Source: Fimbriimonadia bacterium
Lineage (GTDB): Bacteria; Armatimonadota; Fimbriimonadia; Fimbriimonadales; Fimbriimonadaceae
Length of the DNA stretch: 64,000 nucleotides
Assembly: GCA_030427425.1 (NCBI GenBank)
Contig: JAUICQ010000002.1
Span: forward strand, 62,001 to 126,000
Direction: 5' to 3'
This document shows, in pieces, positions 1 to 8,423 of the stretch (position 1 is its first letter; every line of letters starts with the position of its first letter). Below the pieces are notes generated by a model that did not search any database, was not told where the DNA came from, and was given only the letters and a program-made list of their open reading frames with translations. The position numbers and the translations under genes were made by a program.

Positions 1-717
1 GAAAAAAATAAATTAAATGTTGAATGGAAAAGCGAAGCATTTAATCTTTTAGATGCATATACGAAACTTCAAGAAGACAAAGCGTTAAGAGCAGACAGTA
101 AACTCTATCTAGCTAAACTAGAAGAGATATACAAGAAAAGTAGTGATCTAGCAGCAGAATTAGTTGGTACAGATTTAGCTGGTGCTATTAGATATGTAAC
201 CATCAATGAAGTTTTCAGTAAACTTAGCCTTGATGAAAAGAAAGCAAGAGCTGAAGATAAAATAGGTGCTATACAATTCTTGCTAGACACATCTGAATCT
301 GCTGCATTGAGGCTTGAATTAGTAGAGCTGTACATTCTTCTTAAAGACAAAATGGCTGCGGTAGAACTGCTAAATGCTGCAGAAAGGAACGATCCACCAA
401 CTGATGGCGGATACGAGGGTCAGAAAAACTATATCAGAATTCAAAAACTAATTGAAACCCTGAAAAAAGAAGAACTGATTGATGAAAAGCAGATAACAGA
501 AATTGAAAATAATTTAAATAATTGGATGGAGGAAAAAATAAATCATGATAAATATCAAGAAGAAGAAAGAAGGAAACGTGAAGAGGAAATTCAACGCGAG
601 CAAGAAGAACGCAATAAGGAAAAAGAAGCTACAGAGAAGCAGAAAGTAGAAAAAGATAAGTCAGATTCTAATTCTAATACTAAGAAAGAATCTCAAGAAA
701 ATAAAGTTACGAACTAA
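1..717 (+). CDS. Unknown helical protein with charged C-terminal tail (5' end missing)
   Basis: The reading frame is open from base 1, so the start lies upstream of the window; about 238 residues are visible. The visible part is helical and rich in Ala, Leu, Lys and Glu. A stretch around residues 95-130, containing LRLELVELYILL and AAVELLNAAE, looks like helix-turn-helix repeats of TPR type. The last ~70 residues are extremely charged, with runs such as EEERRKREEEIQREQEE, and end in a Ser/Asn/Lys-rich tail, consistent with coiled coil then disorder. It stops three bases before rsmI and is probably cotranscribed with it. In some bacteria the gene before rsmI encodes a TPR-containing activator of penicillin-binding proteins, but nothing here proves that role. 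Confidence 0.6.
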   Translation, partial: EKNKLNVEWKSEAFNLLDAYTKLQEDKALRADSKLYLAKLEEIYKKSSDLAAELVGTDLAGAIRYVTINEVFSKLSLDEKKARAEDKIGAIQFLLDTSESAALRLELVELYILLKDKMAAVELLNAAERNDPPTDGGYEGQKNYIRIQKLIETLKKEELIDEKQITEIENNLNNWMEEKINHDKYQEEERRKREEEIQREQEERNKEKEATEKQKVEKDKSDSNSNTKKESQENKVTN

Positions 718-720
718 TGA

Positions 721-1410
721 ATGGAAAACTCTAAATCACCAGAATTAGTAGTAATATCTAGCCCTATAGGTAATCTTCAAGACCTTACCATTAGGGCTAA
801 AAACTATTTAGAGTCAGCCGATCTCTGGATAGTAGAAGATACTAGAGTAAGTAGCAAATTACAGAAGCACCTGAATGTATCTACTAAAATGAAGGTACTG
901 AACAATCATACACCAACAAATAAGCTCTCTAGCTATATTCAAGAAATAGAACAACATCAGTCGACAGTGCTGCTCTCAGATGCCGGAACACCAGGAATAA
1001 GCGATCCCGGCGCAGAGTTGATAAATTTAGCATACGAGAATAATATTAATATACTCGGATTACCTGGTCCTAGCGCTGTAACCCTCGCACTATCCATCTC
1101 TGGTTTTTTTGCCCAAAGGTTCGCCTTCCTAGGCTTCCCTCCTCGTAAGAATGGCCCTATAGCAAGTCTGCTATTACCTTACGCAGAGAGCACTACTACC
1201 CTTACCTTTTTTGAATCCCCATTTAGAGTAAAACCATTCTTAAAATCTGCTTTTCAAACACTCGGTAATAGGAGAGCGGTCATCTGTAGAGAACTTACTA
1301 AACTCCATGAGGAAATAATCCGTTGCAACCTTGATGATGTAGAAAGAATCGATAAAATTCCAGAGAAAGGTGAATTCACAATCGTTATTGAAGGATTTAG
1401 AAGACCATAA
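721..1410 (+). CDS. rsmI: 16S rRNA (cytidine(1402)-2'-O)-methyltransferase RsmI
   Basis: RsmI methylates the ribose of C1402 in 16S rRNA at the ribosomal P site, using S-adenosylmethionine. The protein has the tetrapyrrole-methylase fold signatures of the family: VVISSPIGNLQDLT (residues 10-23), VEDTR near 38-42, the glycine-rich SAM-binding segment SDAGTPGISDPG (86-97) and LPGPSAV (114-120). At 229 residues it is shorter than the usual ~270-290, because the small C-terminal domain after the conserved catalytic region is missing. It begins right after the upstream partial gene and is followed four bases later by a membrane protein, so it sits inside an operon. The family assignment is secure. 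Confidence 0.93.
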   Translation: MENSKSPELVVISSPIGNLQDLTIRAKNYLESADLWIVEDTRVSSKLQKHLNVSTKMKVLNNHTPTNKLSSYIQEIEQHQSTVLLSDAGTPGISDPGAELINLAYENNINILGLPGPSAVTLALSISGFFAQRFAFLGFPPRKNGPIASLLLPYAESTTTLTFFESPFRVKPFLKSAFQTLGNRRAVICRELTKLHEEIIRCNLDDVERIDKIPEKGEFTIVIEGFRRP

Positions 1411-1414
1411 ATAA

Positions 1415-2824
1415 ATGAATAAAGTAATATCTAAAGAAAAAATATCCGACTGGCTATTTGTAGTCATTACAATAGCCCTTTTTTTAGATGATGTTACACT
1501 ACCTATTTTCGGAGGTAGTAGTTTTAGTAATATTCGAGTTCTGTTACCAGCTTTTTGTCTACCCATCTTGCTAGCTTTAAAATCAGAGGAATTCATTTAT
1601 TCAACTAATAAAAACATAAGATTTCATACTTATAATTTTCCAGTATTATGCATACTACTTATCTCTATAACACACATATTCGTTTATATAATAATGTACA
1701 ATTTTGCATTAATAAACTTTCCTCCAGATTATTCTAAATTTATATTTAGAACTGCTAATTATTTGATGTTTTATGTGCCATTTCTCTTAGTTGGGAATAT
1801 TTCATACGAACGTTTTTTATCACTAGTCTCTTTCAGCATTAATGCAATACTTACTATTTACCTTATATTTGCTTTTTTAGAAATATTCATACAAATGACA
1901 GGTTCACAATACATAGTAACGTACCTGTTCAGCTATAAGGAATATATCATAGTTACATCAAGCGGAATGATCCGATTTAGTTATGCCTCACAAGAACCTT
2001 CGGCGGCAGCATGTATTCTTACAGCCATCACTCCAATGGCAATAGGCAATTTCTTTAATAATAATAAATCACCCCATAAAAACTTATATTTATTCTTTGC
2101 AGTTCTCAGCATATTTCTTTTCTTACTCACTCAGTCTTCAACTATACCAATTGTATTAATATTAGCTTTATTATATTACACATCACTTGTTATATTTAAA
2201 ATTCAAATAAAATCAAATAAATATCTTGCAACAGGAATTATAGCCATAACTCTATTATTCTCTACCATTATATTTTGTTTGTGGGATGAGCTGAGCGGAA
2301 AATTCAAAGGTATCATAGACATAGTAAGTCCTGAAGAAATAAATTATTCAGGTGCAACCAGAATATTAAGTGTAATTCTCGCTATTATTGTAATAAAAAA
2401 CAATATTCTTGGAATAGGATTTTTATCTAACATCCCATATGTTTTAAGTGCTGTAGACATGCTGAAAGCAACATATGGTGTTCCAGAGGTGCTATTTTAT
2501 GAGATTTATCAACAAATCTACACATTTAGTCGAGAAATAGCAATTAACAATTGGATTCTTAAAATTGGGGTAGAAATTGGAATCTTTGGAATAATTTCAT
2601 TTTTATATTTAACATACCTAGCATTTAAAGAAGTGAGTAAATTAAATTTTAATAATAAAATCAGATATAACACAAATACTGTAATAGCCTGCTATGCTGC
2701 ATCTTTTATATGTATAGCATCTTCTCAAACTGGCATTAACTGGATTTTCTTAATTTTTGGTATCTTTTTTAAATTGGTTAGTATTCATACCAATAATCTT
2801 AATAAAGAATCTCAAACTATCTAA
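1415..2824 (+). CDS. Multi-pass membrane protein, O-antigen ligase/polymerase-like
   Basis: This 469-residue protein is almost entirely hydrophobic, with roughly ten to twelve predicted membrane segments. Its layout is that of the O-antigen ligase (WaaL)/Wzy polymerase family: an N-terminal block of helices, a long extracytoplasmic loop around residues 290-370 (with SGATRILSVILAIIV and a following polar stretch), then two to three C-terminal helices. An Arg after a membrane segment (MIRFSYASQEPSAAA, about residues 186-200) resembles the conserved arginine region of these proteins. The adjacent downstream glycosyltransferase supports a role in building a surface polysaccharide. The family is diverse, so substrate and exact activity cannot be read from sequence. 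Confidence 0.6.
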   Translation: MNKVISKEKISDWLFVVITIALFLDDVTLPIFGGSSFSNIRVLLPAFCLPILLALKSEEFIYSTNKNIRFHTYNFPVLCILLISITHIFVYIIMYNFALINFPPDYSKFIFRTANYLMFYVPFLLVGNISYERFLSLVSFSINAILTIYLIFAFLEIFIQMTGSQYIVTYLFSYKEYIIVTSSGMIRFSYASQEPSAAACILTAITPMAIGNFFNNNKSPHKNLYLFFAVLSIFLFLLTQSSTIPIVLILALLYYTSLVIFKIQIKSNKYLATGIIAITLLFSTIIFCLWDELSGKFKGIIDIVSPEEINYSGATRILSVILAIIVIKNNILGIGFLSNIPYVLSAVDMLKATYGVPEVLFYEIYQQIYTFSREIAINNWILKIGVEIGIFGIISFLYLTYLAFKEVSKLNFNNKIRYNTNTVIACYAASFICIASSQTGINWIFLIFGIFFKLVSIHTNNLNKESQTI

Positions 2825-2841
2825 AAGTAAAAAATATATTT

Positions 2842-3954
2842 ATGAAAATTTTATGGATTAAATCATCAAAAAGCAAGAGCAATGCTGGAATTAGTAAAGC
2901 TATCGGTAGCATCATAGATAAGATTGACCAGTTACCTATCCATAGCCAGGACATATTATATGCTTTTGAAGGTAAGAGTTTAATATTAAAGTGCTTAAAT
3001 TTAATAATCTACACACCTCTTTATATTCTATTTAACAAACATAAATATGACAAAATTCTATTAGAAATAAATTATCTTTCTTTTTTAACTATTCTAGATA
3101 AGAAAAGAATAGTACCGATGATAGCTCATGTATTCGAAAAAATGGAATTAGATTCACATCAACAGAGTACTCTGAAGCAGACAGTTACAAATACGCTTAA
3201 ACAAATATTTATTCCTACTGTTGAAAAATTAGCTCTATACGCAAATCAAATTAATACTATCTCTCATTTCTCTAGTAAAAAAATAGTTGAAAAATATCAA
3301 ACTCCATTAAATAAAATAAATATTTGTTATTGTCCATGTAATATTTCCAAACCTATCATCAATACTGAAAGCAGATTTTCTCAATGCTTTCATAAAATTA
3401 AAAATAATAAAAAAGTTTTACTATATGTAGGTAGCGAACTATTACATAAAAACTTCATCACCTTACTCTATGTACTTAATAAACTAAATCAGCATGATTA
3501 TTGCATCCTAAAACTTGGCCAGCCAGGAAATAAGTCTAATCAAGAAATGCACAAAAAGTATATATCCGAAAACAGTCTTGATGTTACATTTTTTTCTAAT
3601 GTTACAGAAAATGAACTATCATATGCATATCACCAAGCATTCTGTTATATTCACCCCTCAATTAAAGAAGGATTCGGTATGCCCCCCGTAGAAGCTCAGC
3701 TATCCGGACTCCCCGTAATATCCACCCATTCCGGAGCTCTTGAAGAGGTATTAGGGGATAGCTGTCTAGTAATAAAGGATCCTTATAATGTAGACGAATA
3801 TGTGGCTGCAATAGAAAAATTAAACAATGAGAATTTAAGAAAAGAACTTATTGATAAAGGATATAAAAATGCTGACCGATTTAATCCTGATATTCTAGTA
3901 CATCAGTGGATAGGAGTGTTAGAAGGAAATAAATCTAATGCTAAACATGAATGA
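2842..3954 (+). CDS. Family 4 (GT-B) glycosyltransferase
   Basis: The C-terminal half shows the nucleotide-sugar-binding region of GT4 enzymes: a beta-strand plus anchor KVLLYVGSELLHKNF around residue 192, then IHPSIKEGFGMPPVEAQLSG near 271-290, containing the E-x7-E motif (EGFGMPPVE). PVISTHSGALEEVLGD follows. The N-terminal half is the more variable acceptor domain. It probably transfers a sugar to a surface polysaccharide or lipid-linked acceptor on the cytoplasmic side of the inner membrane. It lies 17 bases after the ligase/polymerase-like gene, which suggests a two-gene envelope glycan module. It ends two bases before the oppositely oriented sigma-factor gene. Confidence 0.85.
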   Translation: MKILWIKSSKSKSNAGISKAIGSIIDKIDQLPIHSQDILYAFEGKSLILKCLNLIIYTPLYILFNKHKYDKILLEINYLSFLTILDKKRIVPMIAHVFEKMELDSHQQSTLKQTVTNTLKQIFIPTVEKLALYANQINTISHFSSKKIVEKYQTPLNKINICYCPCNISKPIINTESRFSQCFHKIKNNKKVLLYVGSELLHKNFITLLYVLNKLNQHDYCILKLGQPGNKSNQEMHKKYISENSLDVTFFSNVTENELSYAYHQAFCYIHPSIKEGFGMPPVEAQLSGLPVISTHSGALEEVLGDSCLVIKDPYNVDEYVAAIEKLNNENLRKELIDKGYKNADRFNPDILVHQWIGVLEGNKSNAKHE

Positions 3955-3955
3955 G

Positions 3956-4774
3956 TTAATCTAAGAAAACCCCATCATATTTACTATTTGTCATCATATG
4001 CTTCATCTTCTTAAGAGCTTGTATTTCCAACTGCCTTATTCGTTCTATAGTAAGATTTAGCTTCCTTGATGCAATTTTTCTCGCAGTAGATACAGGATGT
4101 TCGTGATAAGCTAACCTTAATTTAATTATAGCCTGCTCTTTTACGTTTAACTTCTTCATAATTAAAGACAGGCAACGTCTTCTATCTTTCTCAAATATTT
4201 TTTCTACAAAGTAATTACTCTTAGGGTCTGCAATAGTGTCTGAGAGAGTAAAATTCTCATAGTCTCCTATTTCAAGATCGAAGCTAAGAAGATCTTCATG
4301 TGCAGCTAGTAATTCGTACAACCGACCCTTAGAAATATTCATTAAAGAGGCTATCTCAGTTAAATCTGGCTCTTTTCCAGATTCCTTTAATAATGTCTTT
4401 CTAATTTTCTCGTAGTTTCTTAATAGTTGCAAAGAATGAGATGGTATTCTTATTATCCTAGCTTTTGTCTCTATCGCACGAGATATGGACTGTTTTATCC
4501 AATAAGTTGCGTACGTGGAAAATTTATTACCTGTCTCAATATTAAATAAATTTATTGCATGTAATAAACCTAATATACCTTCCTGAACTATATCTTCAGA
4601 GCTTAGATTATTACAAGAATACTTACTTGCTATATTGTATACTAATTTGATATTCCTAAAAATCAGTTTATCTCTAGAGTCGTTATTACCTTTTTGGGCA
4701 TCTCTTAAAAGCCTATGCTCTTCTTCCCTAGTAAGTAATTTTTCGTTATTCTTAGGAGTATACAGTAATTCCAT
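3956..4774 (-). CDS. Sigma-70 family RNA polymerase sigma factor (group 2-like)
   Basis: The protein (272 residues) contains sigma regions 1.2 to 4 but lacks region 1.1. Region 2 reads NIKLVYNIASKY, DIVQEGILGLLHAINLF and KFSTYATYWIKQSISRAI, the core-binding and -10 recognition parts. Region 3 starts at IRIPSHSLQLL. Region 4 ends with LTIERIRQLEIQALKKMKHMM, the -35-binding helix-turn-helix. The residues around FSTYATYWIKQ are close to those of primary sigma factors, so it may recognise similar -10 boxes. The short N-terminus suggests an alternative or group 2 sigma. A promoter-like box with an inverted repeat lies just upstream (see 4779-4805). Which stress or stage it serves is unknown. Confidence 0.88.
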   Translation of the reverse strand: MELLYTPKNNEKLLTREEEHRLLRDAQKGNNDSRDKLIFRNIKLVYNIASKYSCNNLSSEDIVQEGILGLLHAINLFNIETGNKFSTYATYWIKQSISRAIETKARIIRIPSHSLQLLRNYEKIRKTLLKESGKEPDLTEIASLMNISKGRLYELLAAHEDLLSFDLEIGDYENFTLSDTIADPKSNYFVEKIFEKDRRRCLSLIMKKLNVKEQAIIKLRLAYHEHPVSTARKIASRKLNLTIERIRQLEIQALKKMKHMMTNSKYDGVFLD

Positions 4775-4778
4775 GTTG

Positions 4779-4805
4779 CAGCCTATCTAGTAGAATTATA
4801 GGCTG
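4779..4805 (-). promoter_or_regulatory. Promoter and operator-like inverted repeat of the sigma-factor gene
   Basis: On the minus strand a perfect TATAAT (bases 4800 to 4795) lies 20 bases before the sigma-factor ATG. An 8-bp perfect inverted repeat, CAGCCTAT/ATAGGCTG (4779-4786 and 4798-4805), overlaps the -10 box and the transcript start. This could be a protein-binding operator or a 5' hairpin. I see no good -35 box. Confidence 0.4.
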
Positions 4806-4904
4806 TTACATGCGTCTGATATAGATCTTAAATTAAATAGTTGATATTTTATGAGGCATCACCACCTGCCTCGTATTAAATAATTAAGCAGATTTCTTTT
4901 AATC

Positions 4905-6536
4905 TTATTTAATTTCAATATTCTTGTAGGATGTTGCCCCTAAGAGATTTCTCTCATAACCCGAAACATTATACTTCAGTAGGTACCCAACATTACTATA
5001 GTAGAGAGGAATCGCAGGGGGATTATTAAACAGTATAGATTCAGCCTTTTGATACAACTTTAATCTCTTAGAGAGATTGAACTCTTCTGCAGCTTTATCT
5101 ATAATACTATCAAATTCTAAACTATTTAATGCACTCTTTTCCTTCCCGTTTTTAGAGTGAAAAGCAGAAAGATATACTGAAGGATCTATATAGGATGCAT
5201 ATGTTCCGTGTAAATGTATGGCCACCTGATTTTTAATTCTACTTTTTAAATAAGCAGTATACTCCTGCACTTTAGTTGTAATATTTAAACCTAACGTAGC
5301 TCTTAACTGCAAACAAATATTCTCAGCTACGGTAACACCTGTTAAACTATTATCGGGAAGCAAAACTTCCAGCGGTGGCATCTTTTTAATATCATCATAA
5401 CCTGCTTGCTGCAGAAGAAGCTTGGCCTTTTTAATATCCTGATTCAATATAGCATGAGGATTGTTATTCATTTGATAATTTGATGGAATAAAGCTATTTG
5501 CGACTTCTACCCCAGTATTCTTCAATATCTCATCAACAATATGTTTTCTATTTATGGCTAACGACACCGCTTTCCGCACCAAAGGATTTTTAAATGGTTC
5601 ATATGCTTCTGGAGAAAATTGCAGGTGAATAAGTAAAGCTGTTGGTGCTACTCGATAACTACTTTTCAATATCGGATCCACCTTTACTCGTGGCATCTCT
5701 TTAATAGGCACGTTCGCCCAACTATAATTCCCTTCACGAAATTTGTTAATATTCATAATAGGATCGGAAGCGATATGCCACACTACACTCCTAAACTTCG
5801 GAGCACCATCCATGTACTTTTCAAACGGATTTAAAATTATATGCTGACCCGGTATATAGTCATGCATTTTAAAAGGTCCAATCCCAACCATTTCATCGAT
5901 GCTATTAATGCCTTTATTAAAACGAGTCGATTTTTTGCTCAGCACAGATGCTACAGGCATTGTTAGTAAATCTAAAAAATAAGAAATCGGTTTTTTAAGA
6001 TGAAACCTTACAATACTAGGACTCGGGATTTCAATGCCGACTATGGTTGTGCTCTTTCCGCGAAGTACATCATCTGCACCAAGTATATTAGAAAAGGCAC
6101 TTTCAGCTGTTGGAGACGCTATTTTCGGATTACAGGCCCTTTCGATGCTCCATTTAACATCATTAGCTGTAACCTTACACCCATTATGAAAATAAACATC
6201 ATCTCTCAGATAAAACTTGTAAACTTTACCATTTTTACTTATGTCCCACTTTCTAGCAAGTGCTGATTCTAACTTATTATCAGCGTTATAGCGTACTAAA
6301 CCCTCAAATACTTGAGTGAATATCTGCTGTTTGGCATAAGGCTCATCTCCTAATTTGGCAGGATCTAATGTATAAGGATTCATTCCAAGAGGACCCCTAA
6401 AAGATTTCTGCTGCCCAGCTCCATTATCCACATTTAGAGGAGCATTACATACTGACGATTTAAACCAACAACTTTGAAGAATAATAATGGCACTAAAAAA
6501 AATCAGTACGCTTATAAGTATTTTTTTGCTAAACAT
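4905..6536 (-). CDS. Oligopeptide-type ABC transporter substrate-binding lipoprotein (SBP family 5)
   Basis: This 543-residue protein has an N-terminal membrane segment followed by a lipobox-like LQSC (Cys near residue 23), so it is probably a lipoprotein. The rest matches family 5 solute-binding proteins (OppA/DppA/NikA type): LGMNPYTLDPAKLGDEPYA, QVFEGLVRYNADN, YKFYLRDDVYFHNG with ANDVKWSIER, and VGIGPFKMHDYIPGQHI. It should bind peptides or a similar ligand outside the inner membrane and pass them to a permease. No permease or ATPase gene is adjacent, so it relies on a transporter elsewhere. A TATAAT box about 20 bases before the start suggests its own promoter. Confidence 0.87.
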   Translation of the reverse strand: MFSKKILISVLIFFSAIIILQSCWFKSSVCNAPLNVDNGAGQQKSFRGPLGMNPYTLDPAKLGDEPYAKQQIFTQVFEGLVRYNADNKLESALARKWDISKNGKVYKFYLRDDVYFHNGCKVTANDVKWSIERACNPKIASPTAESAFSNILGADDVLRGKSTTIVGIEIPSPSIVRFHLKKPISYFLDLLTMPVASVLSKKSTRFNKGINSIDEMVGIGPFKMHDYIPGQHIILNPFEKYMDGAPKFRSVVWHIASDPIMNINKFREGNYSWANVPIKEMPRVKVDPILKSSYRVAPTALLIHLQFSPEAYEPFKNPLVRKAVSLAINRKHIVDEILKNTGVEVANSFIPSNYQMNNNPHAILNQDIKKAKLLLQQAGYDDIKKMPPLEVLLPDNSLTGVTVAENICLQLRATLGLNITTKVQEYTAYLKSRIKNQVAIHLHGTYASYIDPSVYLSAFHSKNGKEKSALNSLEFDSIIDKAAEEFNLSKRLKLYQKAESILFNNPPAIPLYYSNVGYLLKYNVSGYERNLLGATSYKNIEIK

Positions 6537-6683
6537 AAAGCTTCTCTATTCCATTATATCATACTGTACTAAACTTCATAAGTAACTAAAACTATTCTCC
6601 TAAATTATCCACCAAACATCATTAATATAGAAATTTTTTTAATACTGTATTAAATATTTAGTAAAACATGGAATTAACAGGGT

Positions 6684-8012
6684 ATGAAGAGTTATAAATA
6701 CCAGAATCAAAAGTACATCTCATTAATATTTATATCACTCCTATCTTCCGGATGCGGAAGTAGTGGTGGAAGTGGAGCATCAGTATCTTTTGCTGATGTC
6801 GCTGAGTTAATTAAAAAAGAGAACGAAATAATTAATAATAATAATAATAATAATACTCAGAACAGTAGCGAGGAAATTGTTACCGTAATGACAACAGATT
6901 CTGGTGAAAAAAATCCAAACAACCCAACTTCAACATTCAACCAAAACTCTTCTTTAAACCATCCACAGATGAATGGTGGAGATGTATTTGAAGTAATACT
7001 TCCCTCTTCAGATAAATACATCTTTAAAAATAACACCAGCAGTCAGGGAGGACAGGTTTTAGACATATTAGAAGTGCCTAAAGTGAATCCAGTTACTGAA
7101 GTTCTATATAATACTACTGTAAATTTAATGGATGATATTATTGATGAACTAGAAATAATTAAAGAAAAATATAGAAAACTAGACAACGTACTATCCAACC
7201 AGAAGTACTACAACAGTCAGATTTCAGAAATACAAGCAAGAATTACTACTGTTCAAAAAGAGTACAACACTATCGAACAACAAGCTATCTTTTATCAGCA
7301 AGCAGTAGCTGCTGCTAATGCAGGACAAAATGTACAAGTCCCGGCTGAACCTGATGTAAGCAAACTACAAGAACTTTCTGATGAATACACAAGGCTAACC
7401 GAAGTTCTAAAAGAAGCTAGTGAAAAGAAAAGTGAATTTGAATTAAACATTAAAGGCATCACAGGAGACGCTGAAAATAAAATACTGTTACTGGAAAATA
7501 ATATAGAAGAAATCTCTAGCGCCGTCAAAAACCTTTTAGAACAAGAACTTAACGATCTTCGCAAACCAATCCCAGTACCAGTCGGTTCAGATGTACCTGA
7601 TGAAGAAAGAGTTAAACTAACGATTAAAGCACTCAGCATGGAAAAAGAACAGATGGCAAAAGATATCATCGACTCCATACACGAAGCCAATAACAATCTT
7701 AATAACTTAGATTGGTCGGTTGATAAGAGTGTATTTATGCCACAGAATATTAGCGCAACAGTTGATGAAGTGAAAAAAGCTAAAAACTTACTTAAAAATA
7801 TAGCATCAACAGATATTGGTGATAGAGCTCGCATCATTCAGAAAGTATATGATGAGGCAGGAATCGCCGCTAAAATCAGTGTCACAGACGAATTTATTAA
7901 CGGTAGACGGGAGCAAGTATACAAGTTCATAGATAATACTAGTAAAATAGTAGTTCCCTCATCATCTCAAACACTGGTAACTAATAATCAGGATGCCATA
8001 GATAAACTGTAA
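6684..8012 (+). CDS. Coiled-coil lipoprotein with poly-Asn tract (unknown function)
   Basis: I do not recognise a family. The N-terminus (442 residues total) has a short hydrophobic segment ending in SSGC (Cys24), then a Gly/Ser linker GSSGGSGAS, typical of an exported lipoprotein. Residues ~50-60 contain an unbroken run of eight Asn encoded by AAT/AAC triplets. From about residue 140 the protein is a long helical, heptad-rich coiled coil (for example ISEIQARITTVQKEYNTIEQQ and VKLTIKALSMEKEQMAKDI). A similar lipobox and Gly/Ser linker occurs in the lipoprotein at 29590-30819. A strong terminator follows, so it is a single-gene unit. A surface or periplasmic structural role is plausible but unproven. 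Confidence 0.7.
   Translation: MKSYKYQNQKYISLIFISLLSSGCGSSGGSGASVSFADVAELIKKENEIINNNNNNNTQNSSEEIVTVMTTDSGEKNPNNPTSTFNQNSSLNHPQMNGGDVFEVILPSSDKYIFKNNTSSQGGQVLDILEVPKVNPVTEVLYNTTVNLMDDIIDELEIIKEKYRKLDNVLSNQKYYNSQISEIQARITTVQKEYNTIEQQAIFYQQAVAAANAGQNVQVPAEPDVSKLQELSDEYTRLTEVLKEASEKKSEFELNIKGITGDAENKILLLENNIEEISSAVKNLLEQELNDLRKPIPVPVGSDVPDEERVKLTIKALSMEKEQMAKDIIDSIHEANNNLNNLDWSVDKSVFMPQNISATVDEVKKAKNLLKNIASTDIGDRARIIQKVYDEAGIAAKISVTDEFINGRREQVYKFIDNTSKIVVPSSSQTLVTNNQDAIDKL
6833..6855 (+). repeat. AAT/TAA trinucleotide microsatellite
   Basis: A run of about seven TAA/AAT triplets lies inside the lipoprotein gene and encodes consecutive asparagines after the lipobox linker. Slippage here would change the linker length without shifting the frame. 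Confidence 0.75.
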
Positions 8013-8028
8013 GTAGACTATACTAAAT

Positions 8029-8090
8029 CAGTCAAGTTTAGGTTCAATGAATTATATATTTGAACTTAAACTTGACTGTATAATTTTTTC
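8029..8090 (+). terminator. Rho-independent terminator after the coiled-coil lipoprotein gene
   Basis: A perfect 19-bp inverted repeat pairs 8029-8047 (CAGTCAAGTTTAGGTTCAA) with 8060-8078, with a 12-base AT-rich loop, followed by TATAATTTTTTC. This is an unusually long perfect stem. Confidence 0.9.
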
Positions 8091-8423
8091 AGCATTTTAC
8101 AAGTAACGAACATTAACAACTAACATCTACGACAATAATCCTGACAACACATTTAATAGATCCGATCTTTTTCGAGTAGTACGGACAATGTGTTCAATAA
8201 TTCGTTAACAACACTAAACCAGCAGATAGACCCATTACCACTCCACATCCGATAGTATTTTCCCCATTGCACTTTAATCCGAAATCAACTATTTAGTATA
8301 GTGCTAAAACTAAACCACCGACTAATTACCTACCAACTTTCAACTCAAAACAACCTTAGAACTACTTCAGTCAATAATTTAAAATAAGGGTTTGCTTGCA
8401 ATAGGGTAATATCTGCATAGAGC
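8091..8423. other. Gene-free stretch before murD
   Basis: No convincing gene is present on either strand in these ~330 bases. I see an 8-bp perfect inverted repeat AACACATT/AATGTGTT (8146-8153 and 8187-8194) and a similar short phrase near 8107 and 8201 (ATTAACAAC, GTTAACAAC). A TAATAT box near 8408 could serve murD. The stretch may hold a small RNA or leader, but nothing recognisable. Confidence 0.4.

Noticed and set aside
6833-6855. Possible phase-variable frameshift site
   Set aside because: The unit is a trinucleotide, so slippage keeps the frame; listed only as a length-varying linker.
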